Part shown: positions 43,627 through 53,974 of the stretch, piece after piece
Position numbering within the stretch: the first letter of the stretch is position 1
Layout: each line of letters opens with the position of its first letter
Assembly: GCA_010093685.1 (NCBI GenBank)
Contig: MU006223.1
Location: forward strand, 702,228 to 766,227
Source of the DNA: Ophiobolus disseminans
Taxonomy: Eukaryota > Ascomycota > Dothideomycetes > Pleosporales > Phaeosphaeriaceae
Length of the DNA stretch: 64,000 nt
Reading direction: 5' to 3'
The notes under the pieces: model-generated
The model's input: the letters and a program-made list of their open reading frames with translations, nothing else
Databases searched by the model: none
Told to the model about the DNA's origin: nothing
Program-made: the position numbers and the translations under genes

Positions 43627-46293
43627 ATGAAACCATTTAGAGCTCCAACGTTCGTCCGGCCAGATTCGCAGACCAGCGAGCCGCCCCTCAAGAAGCGCAG
43701 AGTGTCGTCCGACCAACATTCTTCGAGCGATGCAGCCAGCAGCCGAAAGCCCCTAAATACCGTCAAGAACCCCGCACCACCTCAGGTCACGCCTAGCGGT
43801 GGCAACGGCAACTACTACACTGTCCTATGGCGAAAATACACAACGAAGAAGAACAAGACATGGGACGGTGACGGCGTGCTGGCGGTAGTGGGGGGATATG
43901 CCGCGCTTACGGATAGCGACACAGGGAAGGAGATTGGAAAAGGAGCATGTGCCCGACCGCTCCTTCCCGGCTCGGCGTTGTCTATAGGTGGCAAGGAGAT
44001 TGAGATTGAGGCTGTCATTGACAAGGCGGACTACCTAGCCGGTCGCATGTTCCTCGGTACGGCTGCTTCAGCGCCCGTGGAACAGTCAAAGCGACTCGAG
44101 CCTGGATACAAGCCCCCCGCTTCAGGCAAGCCGAAGCTGAAGAAGGCGGGTGGCATGTTTGGAGCTGCGATTGCAGACTTCGAGGACAAGGAGGTGCCAG
44201 AGTACAAGCCCTCGGCGTCTCGAAAGCAGCAATTCAAAACACCCCTACTATCGAACACGGTTATGCCGCCACAGAGTAACCCCTCCGTACCGCAGCCGCG
44301 TCATGATCCAACTCTGCCGAACGCCCTCGTAATGAAGCGGCTGACTTCATGTCCTAAGGGGAAGCAGATCGTTGATGTCGTAGTTGACCCTGTTCTGAGC
44401 AAGCATCTTCGCGAACATCAGCGGGAAGGCGTCAAGTTCCTGTACGAATGCGTCATGGGCATGCGGTGCGAGGGAGAAGGCGCCATCATGGCAGACGAGA
44501 TGGGTCTTGGAAAGACGTTGCAGACCATCACGCTATTGTGGACTCTGATGAAGCAGAACCCAATCTATGAGAGTCAGCCGGTCATTACGAAAGCGCTTAT
44601 CGTTTGTCCAGCCGGACTCGTTGATAACTGGAAACGCGAAATTCGCAAATGGCTAGGCAACGAGAGGGTGGGCGTCTTCGTCGCCAACGGCAAGGATAAG
44701 AAAATTACAAACTTTACTATGGGCAAGGCATACAATATCATGATCATCGGATATGAGATGCTTCGGACTGTGCAAGCGGAGCTGAAAAAGGGGGTTGGGG
44801 TGGACATTGTCATTGCAGATGAAGGTCACAGGCTGAAAACCGCCAACAACAAGGCCATGCTGGCGATTCAGTCTCTCAACACAGAACGGCGCATCATTCT
44901 TTCGGGCACGCCCCTACAGAACGACCTCGGAGAGTTTTACACAGCTATCGACTTTGTCAATCCTGGCCTTCTCGGTCAGCGCTCTGCCTTCAAGCGTACA
45001 TTCGAGGCTCCAATTCTGCGCAGTCGTCAACCGGAAGCAAGCGAGTCGGAGCTGGAGAAGGGAGAGGCACGGTGGAAGGAGCTCGTAAACTTGACGAGCC
45101 GCTTCATGATTCGGCGCACCGCAGAAGTGCTCAGCAAGTACTTGCCCCCAAAGACGGAGCACATCGTCTTCGTCAAGCCGACCAAAGCACAGGCCGAGAC
45201 TTATCGAGCGATCCTGGCATCACCCATCTTCGCGGTGGCTTTGGGCAACACGGATATGGCACTGCAGCTCATCATGGTGCTAAAAAAGATCTGCAACAGT
45301 CCCTCGTTGTTGAAGACGACCAAAGATGGCGAGGCCACACCCTCAGAGATGCTGCAAACCTTGCTGCCACTTATACCACCACACGTGCTCAACTCACATG
45401 CGTCCAGTACCAAACTACGCCTGCTCGATAGCCTGGTTCATCGCATTTACACCACGACCGAGGAAAAGATCGTCATTGTCTCAAATTACACCACAACATT
45501 AGATATGATTGAACGCCTACTTGTGTCGCTGTCATACACCTTTCTCCGCCTCGACGGTAGCACGCCCGCCAACAAGCGTCAAGCTCTGGTTGAGAAGTTC
45601 AACAAGACCCCGAAAGCAGCCTCCTTTGCGTTCCTTCTCTCAGCCAAGTCTGGTGGTGTCGGTCTCAACCTCATCGGCGCGAGTCGCATTGTGCTATTCG
45701 ACATCGATTGGAATCCTGCCACGGATCTGCAAGCTATGGCTCGTATTCATCGCGATGGACAGAGGCGACCAGTCAAAATCTACAGGTTCCTCGTGCAAGG
45801 CAGTATCGACGAGAAGATCTACCAGCGACAGGTCATGAAGATGGGTCTAGCGAATGCGGTCGTCGACAACAAGGCTTCTGCCTCCTCGTTCTCAAAGGAA
45901 GAGCTGCGTGACTTGTTTCGCCTCGATGAGCGCGAAGGGTGCCAGACACACGATCTGCTTGGATGTACGTGCGACTGTCAGGGCTCGCCGGAGATCAAAC
46001 TCGAGGCCGAGGTCCTTGAGGAGGAAGAGGACACGTATCCCAGCCTAAAGCCAGCGAGTCAAGTGGACATGGATGTTCAGGAGTCGAAGATCAAGGCAAG
46101 GCGCGCGGCTAAGCAGCCGAAGCTACGAATGCTGATGGAGTATCGGCACATCAACACGAAGGTCCTGAAGGAGGGTAGCAGCGCGCTAGATGAGGATGAT
46201 ATGGCCCTCGCCGTCGACGATGACGTGTTCCTCGAGGTGCTGAAGCAGCCAGAGTGCAACGTGGGTTTCTTGTTGACGAAATCTTCATCTTAA
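43627..46293 (+). CDS. RDH54: DNA repair/recombination translocase Rdh54 (RAD54B)
   Basis: A single exon encodes 888 residues. The N-terminal segment (about 1-60) is basic and disordered. Next comes the DUF2439-type domain (about 61-145: NYYTVLWRKYTTKKNKTWDG), typical of Rdh54/RAD54B rather than Rad54. The SNF2 ATPase follows: motif I DEMGLGKT (290-297), motif II DEGH (398-401), motif III LSGTPLQND, then motifs V and VI (SAKSGGVGLNLIGASRI, ARIHRDGQRRPVKIYR). The C-terminal LLGCTCDCQGSPEI cysteine cluster is also family-typical. The protein translocates on dsDNA and promotes Rad51/Dmc1-mediated strand exchange, especially in meiosis. Confidence 0.94.
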   Translation: MKPFRAPTFVRPDSQTSEPPLKKRRVSSDQHSSSDAASSRKPLNTVKNPAPPQVTPSGGNGNYYTVLWRKYTTKKNKTWDGDGVLAVVGGYAALTDSDTGKEIGKGACARPLLPGSALSIGGKEIEIEAVIDKADYLAGRMFLGTAASAPVEQSKRLEPGYKPPASGKPKLKKAGGMFGAAIADFEDKEVPEYKPSASRKQQFKTPLLSNTVMPPQSNPSVPQPRHDPTLPNALVMKRLTSCPKGKQIVDVVVDPVLSKHLREHQREGVKFLYECVMGMRCEGEGAIMADEMGLGKTLQTITLLWTLMKQNPIYESQPVITKALIVCPAGLVDNWKREIRKWLGNERVGVFVANGKDKKITNFTMGKAYNIMIIGYEMLRTVQAELKKGVGVDIVIADEGHRLKTANNKAMLAIQSLNTERRIILSGTPLQNDLGEFYTAIDFVNPGLLGQRSAFKRTFEAPILRSRQPEASESELEKGEARWKELVNLTSRFMIRRTAEVLSKYLPPKTEHIVFVKPTKAQAETYRAILASPIFAVALGNTDMALQLIMVLKKICNSPSLLKTTKDGEATPSEMLQTLLPLIPPHVLNSHASSTKLRLLDSLVHRIYTTTEEKIVIVSNYTTTLDMIERLLVSLSYTFLRLDGSTPANKRQALVEKFNKTPKAASFAFLLSAKSGGVGLNLIGASRIVLFDIDWNPATDLQAMARIHRDGQRRPVKIYRFLVQGSIDEKIYQRQVMKMGLANAVVDNKASASSFSKEELRDLFRLDEREGCQTHDLLGCTCDCQGSPEIKLEAEVLEEEEDTYPSLKPASQVDMDVQESKIKARRAAKQPKLRMLMEYRHINTKVLKEGSSALDEDDMALAVDDDVFLEVLKQPECNVGFLLTKSSS

Positions 46294-46783
46294 GCGAGGT
46301 GTGCGAAGGTGAGCGCATTCTAATAATTATGAGCGAGCATAGCGCAGGCGTTTTGGGAGGCTGAGATGATGAGCACGTACGCGATTTAAAATTGTCATCG
46401 CTCTGATGGTGCTTCGAAGTATACCCTAGATACATGAATCAAAACAGCTGACCAGCCAAAAAGATGTTGAACATTGAAGTGGTTTTCCAAGACGCATTTC
46501 TATTGCATTGTTCCCTTGCTGTACATCAGGATCGCTTGTCTGCGCGCGCTTTCGCTGGTTCAAGCAAAATCGCAAATAGCACCATCTTTAGCCGCACTTA
46601 GCTGACCTCAGTACAAATTCTCCAAGTCCACGATGACGCCCGCTCGATCTGAAAGCCGAAATTCCAACGCTAAAGAGTCGCAGATGACTCTGGGGTATAA
46701 TGCATCCCCAACCAAAAAAGAAAATTGCACAAAATCATAACCTGCCCACAATACGCTTGGAAACCATGAAGGCAGCACCGTTC
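46294..46783. other. Intergenic region between convergent genes
   Basis: About 0.49 kb, AT-rich, between RDH54 and the zinc-knuckle gene. No gene is seen. Confidence 0.5.
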
Positions 46784-47565
46784 TCAAACTTCCCAAAGTT
46801 GAGTAATAACCTTATCACCAGCAGGTCCACCCCCCTGCATAGTCGCTTCCTCGGCAATCGTATCCCTCTGCAACCGCATCAATCCCAATATCAACTCCAA
46901 CTGAGTCTTCGATTCGTCGTACTCCTTACTCTGTGTTTCATAGTTTTTCTCTACTTGAATTAAGCGGCTATACACCATTCAAGCAGTCAGTCAATCGCCG
47001 TACACTTCTGACATTTGGAAAGAAATTTTACGCACTCCTTGCAGACTTTCTCCATGGCCTTCGCAGTCGCAAGCCACTCCCTGTTCGTAGGCTCAAGGGG
47101 CTCGGGGTTCACCAGGCGGCTCTGCTTCTTGATAACGCCGGAGCCGTTGCAAGTAATGCAGCGCGGCTCGCAGTTCACTGCCTCGTGGCCGCGTTCCTTG
47201 CAGTAGGTGCAGGAGAGCGGGCAGTTGGCAGTGTAGTGGCCGGCCATTTGTTTGCAGTGGGCGCAGATGATGTTTGTGGGTTCGACAGCGGCGGTGGGTG
47301 GCTGTGTTGCTGGGTTGCGGGCGAAGATGGTGGTGAGGGCGCTGAGGATCTGCTTTGGGGGGTTGGCCGATTGTTTGGGCGGCTGAGCGATAGCGGGCTG
47401 CAAGAGCTCAACCCCAGGCTGCTTAGGTGTGGCTTCTGCGCTGGTGGTGCTGATCCGCCCAGGCATTGTGGTGATGGATGGTGGTGGTTTTGGGGGGGGT
47501 GGCGCTTGTGTGCGCGCAGTCTTGCGACATCTGTGATTTCCCGGGCCCGGAATAATGGTTGACAT
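46784..47565 (-). CDS. Zinc-knuckle protein with C-terminal coiled coil, function unknown
   Basis: Exons 47565-47004 and 46953-46784 are joined across a 50-bp intron (donor GTACGG, branch-like GCTTAAT, acceptor TTCAAG), keeping phase and giving 243 residues. Residues 1-100 are Pro/Thr/Gln-rich. Then comes a near-canonical knuckle (CAHCKQMAGHYTANC, five residues between C2 and H) followed at once by a canonical CX2CX4HX4C knuckle (CTYCKERGHEAVNC), a CITC pair and a CKECVKFLSKCQK cluster. The second exon is charged and heptad-like (EKNYETQSKEYDESKTQLEL, LGLMRLQRDT), a likely coiled coil. Knuckles usually bind RNA or ssDNA. No Gag or reverse transcriptase is adjacent, so it looks like a host gene rather than a retroelement. 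Confidence 0.72.
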
Positions 47566-48247
47566 GGTCTGAGCGAGTGTGCGTAGTCCGGCCCTGGTCA
47601 CGTGTAGGAATTGATTGTGTTGGGGCCCATCAAGGTAGTGAACCACTGCTCAAAGTGGGGTCGGGAAGTGTAGTCGTAAACGACTAGAGATGCACGATAT
47701 ACCTAAGGAGTTGGTGCGCACTCGCGAAAAGATGAAAGGAATATGAATGTGTAGTACAAGGAAATATGTTATTGAGTTTAAAGTAAAAGCACCTGCATTC
47801 CAAACTTCTAAGGGGTTTCAACAACTCAACTATAGCCTTTTCGCGATGCTTTTTCTAAACTGCTATTAAGATGTGATACAAGTACCTAGGTAGCTTCTTA
47901 TTAGACAGAATGGAGGATAATGTGGTACGGCGCCGCGACATAAGCGAAAAGAAGGAAGCAACGGTGAATATCTCTCTTTCTCTATCTTACACTTTTTTCT
48001 AATAACAATACTCGGATAGCTGCATCTTTAAGCAGACTTTTAGACCCTTCCAGAGCACAGCGTCTAGCTGTGATGATTTACCTATTCTATTGCGAGCGGG
48101 GCAAAAAGATAGATTTCACCCTCACTCTATAGAACACACTCAAATAAAAAAGTGCAAAAAAGGTGTGTTGCTGTAACATCTCTCTGGCGGGGAACTGCAG
48201 GCGTTGTTAGTGTGTTGAAGTTGTGTGGAATAGTTGGATCAAGACTT

Positions 48248-48321
48248 ACTCGAACCCCGGCCTCCTGCGAGTTGTCGATGCCGATGACAAGCAGAAATAC
48301 TGACCACTATACTACCAAAGA
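48248..48321 (-). pseudogene. Truncated tRNA-Asp(GTC)-like copy with intron
   Basis: On the minus strand from 48321 the sequence reads acceptor TCTTTGG, A box TAGTATAGTGG, anticodon stem TCTGC, loop TT-GTC-A, a 15-base insert at the intron position, and then C-GCAGG, AGGC and CGGGGTTCGAGT. The stem TCTGC/GCAGG pairs (one G-T). After the B box the expected CCCCG T-stem strand and the acceptor 3' strand are missing. It therefore looks like a tRNA-Asp gene truncated in the T-arm, or the head of a tRNA-derived element. It is not functional as a tRNA. Confidence 0.6.
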
Positions 48322-48360
48322 TGGAACTGTTGATGAAGGAGTTGTTTAATCCATAATATA

Positions 48361-48451
48361 TATTTTGTGTAATTGTAACTCTATTGCAAAATGCAAAGCT
48401 ACTCGATGCACAGACGATGTGGCTAAATCGTAACCGTTGAGCTATAGCAGC
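48361..48451 (-). pseudogene. Degenerate tRNA-like sequence
   Basis: On the minus strand a good A box (TAGCTCAACGG) follows GCTGCTA, and ~70 bases later GAGTTACAATTAC resembles a decayed B box. No cloverleaf closes: the matching 3' acceptor strand TAGCAGC is absent. It lies ~40 bp upstream, on the minus strand, of the tRNA-Asp relic. This is weak evidence, but the A-box match together with its neighbour makes it worth recording. Confidence 0.3.
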
Positions 48452-50343
48452 CAGCGGCAGTGGTGGGTCCCGGGTCAAAGCGCGAACGTGTACATTGCCG
48501 AACGCGCCGTCCAGATTCCCACAAATCACACCAGACCACATGGACAAGCACACCTCAGACCCAGCGCGTATATATCTTCACCATTGCTCACACACATCAC
48601 TCCATTCTCTATCCTATCGTAGGCACTACGATAAAAATCCGACTACTACCCCAACGCAGTAATTCTTCAAACGCCACACCAGTCATCCAATACCGCTATT
48701 AGCTGCATGTGTCTTCCGCTGCACGCACGGATCAGGCATTTCGGACTTTAGGGCGGGAAAGTCAGGAGGAAAGTGGGTTAGTAAATGGCGATGAGGATGA
48801 TTAAGTGTTGCGGCTTTTGGAGGGCAGGGGTTAGCGAAGCGAGAGTTGAGCTTTGGAGTATAGGCGGTGTTTGGGTGGCTTGAGCGTAGTGAGGATAGCA
48901 AGAAGTGTTGTAATTGCATGGATTTGTGGATTGATGGTAAGCAGAGAATACTTGAGTCACGGTGTTGTGCGTGGTCGTTGCATAATTACAGGCAGCAGTT
49001 GCTCATGAACTGAGCTGAATTGTTTGATATGTACCTGATGGCTAACTACATGGACCTTCATCCTCCCATTCCGTGACGCTGCACGAGAGTGGCAAAGATA
49101 ATATTGCCAACAGACGTCAAGTTCAGACCGTCTGGACGCCTGAAGCGGCGCATGCTGATGACCGTCACCGCTGTGTAGCGTGGCTCTGCCTTATTGAGGC
49201 GGTGCACGTTATGTAACGTGTGGCACTCGTCAGAAACACAGGATAGCGGTTATTTGTAGCGTCGGAGACGAGAATGGCCGTCGAGTCTTGAGATCCACAG
49301 TGCTGGACGATTTTTGATTGCGCCCTTGCACCACAGTGACAGCGACACAGTTGTCAGACAGAACGGTACAATTTGTGATATCCTACGTCATCGTCACTAG
49401 CAACGCATAAAACCATGTGAAATGAAACCAAGAGCTTCGGGGCGAAAACGTCACGACAAGGCGCACCGGCGAGAAGCGGTGGCTCATGGGTGAGATTCTG
49501 CATAGTACGTGTGCGGCACGGTCAGCAGAAACGTACGGCTTCTCCGGAGAAACGCTTGGCTAGGGTGGTGCGCCGACAGCCGCACTGGTTTCTGGGGATG
49601 ATGTCCTTGGATGTTCAAATGGAGGAATTCTGGGATAAAAAGGCCCGAAAAGGCAGCATCTCGACGTGCAAATGGTGATGGTGATGGAGGGTAGCGCAAC
49701 AAGTGCTCGGGGAAAGATCGAGCAGCAATAGCGCAAATGAGCGCAAGAACGCTGTGCCTCTCTCGAGCAAAGCGCACGAGGCCGTTTATCGAGGATTGGC
49801 GAGGTGAGCAGGGTGGTGTTCAGCAGGACGAAGACGCTCCGTGGCTGAGTCGCATGCAGGCTGTCCTCCGCCTCAGCACACATACGAGGGGGACGTTGGC
49901 GCCTCGCAACCCCAACCTCGACTGCTTAGCCAATGCCGCTGATTCTTCCCTACGGTTTTTCTGTATCCGCTTCACATACACGTCCTGCCAACACCCGCTT
50001 CATCTTGTTGTTGCTGCTGCCATAATCTTGAAGTTGCCCGTTGAGACCCCAGCGCTAATACACGCAATCTACGTACCGAGATCTGCACCGCGCCAGGCTG
50101 ATTCCAACTGCCAGGATAGAGAGCCTCATCTGCTGCTCCCAGTCCATAGGCAGTACACAGCTTCGAAACACTCGCACAGTCGCTCGTTGAATCCCAGCTG
50201 TTCCTGCACTGGATGAGGGATTATTTGCACCACTCGCCGGCACCGCGAGAGTCGAGTTGGTAGACTAGACGCCAGGCACGCACGCACCCGAGTCGCGAGG
50301 CTCCCGCTCCCCGCACGTAGTGACGGCGCGAACGATCAACCCA

Positions 50344-51383
50344 ATGCGCAACAACAACAACAAGAGCTACACCAACATCGGCGAGGAGCGACATGACCAG
50401 CGGGAGAGGACGCCGTGGTACTGGCGCCTCATAGCGCTGCTTGCGACATGGATGATTCTCGGAGGGTGAGTCGTGCCTTTCTTATGAAGTAGGTTGGGAT
50501 GGAAGGAGCTAACACGTGCGCAGCTACCTCTTGCTTCCGGGCCTCTACGCAGAGACTTCACAGCTCAAGTTCGGCCAGCCAGTGCTGACTGTCTTCGTCG
50601 TCGCGCTCCTCACCGCCGGTTACTCGTTCACTGCGCTGCTCTGCTTTGCATGTCGCAATGAGCTTTTCCAGGCAGAGGGCGTCTTCCTGTATGCGCAGCC
50701 CTGTATGATTGCACACCACGTGCTGATGTTTGCATAGACCAGCCCTCACCTCCTCCGCTTTCGGCCTCATCTCAATAGCCTACAACTTTCTCTCTTCGAC
50801 CGCGTACGTCTGGAGGACCTCCGCCATAAGTGGCACCGTGGTGAGCACCACCGCAACACTCGTGTACGGAATCCTCCTTTTGTGGACACACCACCGCATC
50901 GTCAAGATGAAGGAGGCCGCTGGGCCGCGTCAACTATGGTCCAATGAAACATACTACAGCAATTTCGTCCAGAACATGTACCCGACCGCCACGCGTGCCC
51001 CTATCCCACCAGAGGCCGCAGTCTCAGAGGACGACCGTGTCAATCAGCAGATGGCGCTGCTGCTCATGAAGTCAGACCAACGGCCGAGTCCTGACGCGAA
51101 CAGCGCAACATTCCGGATAGATCTACCAGAAGATACAGAACACCAGGAGCGGGTCGCGCGCAGCCAGGAGCTAGTGGGCACACCAGGCCAGGCGCACGCC
51201 GACTGGGGACGCAGCCGGGCAGACAGCAGACCCGACAGCCTTAGCGAGCAAACGGCCTGGGAGCGGTGGCAAGATCGCGGCCGGACAGCGGACCGACCAT
51301 CAAGCAGCGACCAACGGAGTACTCACTCGCGAGCTCTGAGTCGCGAGGAACGGAGACGAGAGATCGAGCTTGGCCGCGCATGA
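50344..51383 (+). CDS. Four-TM membrane protein with long charged C-tail, function unknown
   Basis: Three exons, 50344-50465, 50524-50688 and 50738-51383, joined in phase, give 310 residues. The first intron has a GTGAGT donor and the second GTATGC. There are four hydrophobic segments: about 24-48 (WYWRLIALLATWMILGGYL), 58-80 (TVFVVALLTAGYSFTALLCF), 95-117 (PALTSSAFGLISIAYNFLSS) and 129-150 (VSTTATLVYGILLLW). The C-terminal ~160 residues are hydrophilic, Arg/Ser/Asp-rich and largely disordered, ending in REERRREIELGRA. The layout (short N-tail, four helices, long cytoplasmic tail) recurs in uncharacterised ascomycete proteins. No function is assigned. Confidence 0.8.
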
Positions 51384-52856
51384 CCGGCAAGATCCGATTT
51401 GCACATATCCCTTTATCGAACTTTGAAGTGTAAAGCATAATTCGCACAACTATTGGCAGCGATGGAGTTTCGCGGGCTGGCGTTTTTCGGAGTATCCGGC
51501 GATGTGGTGTCTGGGCATTGGGTTGCATGATGGGCTTTAATGTGGGATGATTGCGATGTATATGGGCTGGATAAGATACACCTCTGAGCTTCGGCGTCAT
51601 GGCAGCAGTAAGTCCATTCTCTGCGCAGTCACTTTTACTCTACTTCAAATATCAATATTTGCTGGCAACACAATCCTCAGTCTCCTCAACCCACCAATCC
51701 GGACACATCACCCATGACGACAATCTTCACGTCGCTCGGGCCGAGAAGAAACACACCACGGACTTGGATCAGCGTCTCGAACGTTCTGTCGCTCTCGCTT
51801 CAGCCTCCACATGCACATCCCCGAACTCGGCCCCCACGAAGAGACCGCAGATGCGGCCCATCGACGCAACGTTGAGGGGCCTTGGCTATATCACCTTTTC
51901 CGGTCCGGTGAAACAAACGTCCCATGTTACCTTGCAGCAAGGTGTTATAGAGTGGCATCTCAGACGACACATCTGTTGTGGGCAAATCGGCGAATCAAAA
52001 ACACAAACTCTGGTACCATGTTTCAAGGGATTCAGCTCTCGCAAGTCCGAAGTGTTTTCATGTCTCCGAGTGAGAATGCCGTTGATGTCGAGCACCCTAC
52101 TCCGTAGCTTCGCGATTACGTTCCAATACCCTGACATGTGGTTCTGTGTGCCGCATCTCATCCATCACAAGAAGCGTGAAAGCTCAGTGCTGGTCTATAC
52201 AAATGTGTAGGACGCCGGGAAAGCAACTCTGACCCATCAACACCCTATTGACCCACCTGAAGCGGCTTGTGAATCTGGACGCTGGTAACATGGGGCCTAT
52301 CGATATGCATCAAGCACCTCCTTCGTCAATTACCAGTGGTTGCTAAGGCACCTTGATAGGCAACATGAACACCTCCAAAGCTGTACGGACATCTTTGATT
52401 ATGCCAATGGTACAAAATCAGCTACAAGACGCATCTTCACCGATGCTTCATTCAATCTGCTTTTTCCTATGTCTCATTGGTCTGAACTACCACATCCCAC
52501 TTATGTCCTTTGCTGCATTGTTATCTTCTTTATCATCTATTGTCTAACTCGATACTCAATAGGGAGAACAACGCCAGAACACGACCGCATTGTTTCCCCC
52601 TCATTGTTTGTACGTACGCTCATTGGCTCTCAAGCAATCGAAACCATGAACACCGATCATGGGACTTGAAACGCATCCCTTCCGCAACTCATTGCTCTTT
52701 AGCACAAAACCCAACACACAAAGCATGAACATCTGATATTGTCCCCTTGCCTACTGTACAAACATTCATTTCTCCCCGCCGCCTCTAGTACAGATTCATA
52801 AACTCCAACGTTCTTTACCAACTATCAAATATTTCAACACCCGAAAGTCAGCAACG
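51384..52856. other. Gene-poor region
   Basis: About 1.5 kb. A 203-codon frame on the plus strand (51599-52210) has no signal peptide, motif or coding-like composition I trust, and overlaps minus-strand frames. The last 150 bp is likely the promoter and leader of the secreted-protein gene. Confidence 0.45.
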
Positions 52857-53433
52857 ATGAAGTCTCTCATCCCTATCGCCCTCCTCACAGCATCCGCAAC
52901 TGCAACGCCCCACAAAATATCCCACTACTCCCCCTCCCTCGCAGCCCGCGCCGCAAAGCCCTGGTGCACAATCTCCCTAAACATAACTGACGTGCTCCCG
53001 CACAATGCTGATGGAACACCATCGCAAACAACCCTCTCCGCAAAAGTCAAGGACCCAAATGGAAAACTCATTCCAACAAGGTTCGTCTTCCCAATCCACC
53101 ATCCATTTTTCTACAGTCCCATATACTTACTAACTTCTTCCCAGCTGGAAATCCTCCATCCCCTTCTCCTCGCCCCCCACATCCCACAGCCCCGCCATGC
53201 TGAACGGCATCACGGCCGACAAGCGGCCCATGAGCATTTCGTTTGACTATAAGAAAGGCGCCATCAACACTAGCGAGTGGCTGTCGTTCCGATTTGGAGG
53301 CAATCACGACTGGGATGATACGGTTGAGGGGTGTAGTCGTACGGCGTGGGTAGATGTGGCGGGCCAGGTGCGCACGAGAAGTAGTGAGTGTTGGTTTTGG
53401 TGTCCGGCGAGTGTGGATAATGGGCCGATGTGA
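52857..53433 (+). CDS. Small secreted cysteine-containing protein
   Basis: Two exons, 52857-53080 and 53145-53433, split by a 64-bp intron (donor GTTCGT, acceptor CCCAG), give 170 residues. A signal peptide (MKSLIPIALLTASATATP) is cleaved near residue 17. The mature part has four Cys: PWCTIS near the start, EGCSRT, and CWFWC near the end (two possible disulfides). A C-x-F/W-x-C ending is common in small secreted fungal proteins. An alternative splice (GTAGTGAG donor within the tail, acceptor AATGTAG at ~53460) would replace the CWFWC tail with KPFCGEM and further residues. The family and target are unknown. An effector or cell-wall role is only a possibility. Confidence 0.76.
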
Positions 53434-53566
53434 TTTTGGTGTTGCTCTTTATGTAATGTAGAACCTTTTTGTGGGGAGATGACTTCACTGGTTAGACAAA
53501 GAGCTGAGTAATGACGCCATTAGGTACATATCTATCTTCCAACAATGTTTTACTGGCAACACCACA

Positions 53567-53974
53567 CTATTCCCCTTGAGCCAATCCCAACCCGACAAAA
53601 GCAAAAACTGCAGCACCCACAACAAGCACACCAATACCCCCATCCAAACCGTTCGGACCCTTCGTCGCCACCCACGTGTCGGTAAGACAAACCAGAACCC
53701 ACGACGAGAGCAAGACACCCATCTCTTTCGTTTTCCCCTCAGAGTAGAACCAAAATAACGCAAACGTAGCAGCGACATCGCGGATACCCAGGAAGATCAT
53801 TGACTTGTTGTTGATCTCGTGCTCTTTAGGGGTCGTGGGTTCGACTCCAAGTGAACGTCCAGCGGCGTTCGGCGAAACTATGGCGAAGGTCCCGAGGGCG
53901 AAGAATATGGTTGTCAGGCCTAGGCCTACGTGACGCCATGTTGATTGGCTTAACAAGCTGTTTGGGAAGACCAT
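53567..53974 (-). CDS. DUF4267-family small membrane protein
   Basis: A single exon encodes 135 residues. The start is the ATG at 53974, giving MVFPNSLLSQ. The frame is open 41 codons further upstream with another ATG (54097), but that stretch is low-complexity and looks like leader. Four hydrophobic segments are present: GLGLTTIFFALGTFAIVSP, FLGIRDVAATFALFWFY, MGVLLSSWVLVCLTD and GGIGVLVVGAAVFAFVGLG. The pattern SPNAAGRSLGVEP...IFLGIRDVA matches the DUF4267 group, whose function is unknown. Confidence 0.82.
   Translation of the reverse strand: MVFPNSLLSQSTWRHVGLGLTTIFFALGTFAIVSPNAAGRSLGVEPTTPKEHEINNKSMIFLGIRDVAATFALFWFYSEGKTKEMGVLLSSWVLVCLTDTWVATKGPNGLDGGIGVLVVGAAVFAFVGLGLAQGE

Larger units (their letters stand above)
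47566..50343. other. Gene-poor region with tRNA relics
   Basis: About 2.8 kb. The part nearest 47.6-48.2 kb is AT-rich and contains a TACCTAGGTA palindrome (about 47884-47893). Two tRNA-like relics lie at about 48248-48451. The last ~300 bp is C/T- and CA-rich and is probably the leader of the gene at 50344. No protein-coding gene is supported. Confidence 0.5.

Noticed and set aside
46933..47562. 209-codon plus-strand frame opposite the zinc-knuckle gene
   Set aside because: It is antisense to a frame with two CCHC knuckles and its own product has no motif.
51599..52210. 203-codon open frame on the plus strand starting at a non-conserved position
   Set aside because: No signal peptide, domain or motif; it overlaps minus-strand frames and has irregular composition. 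Chance is a good explanation.
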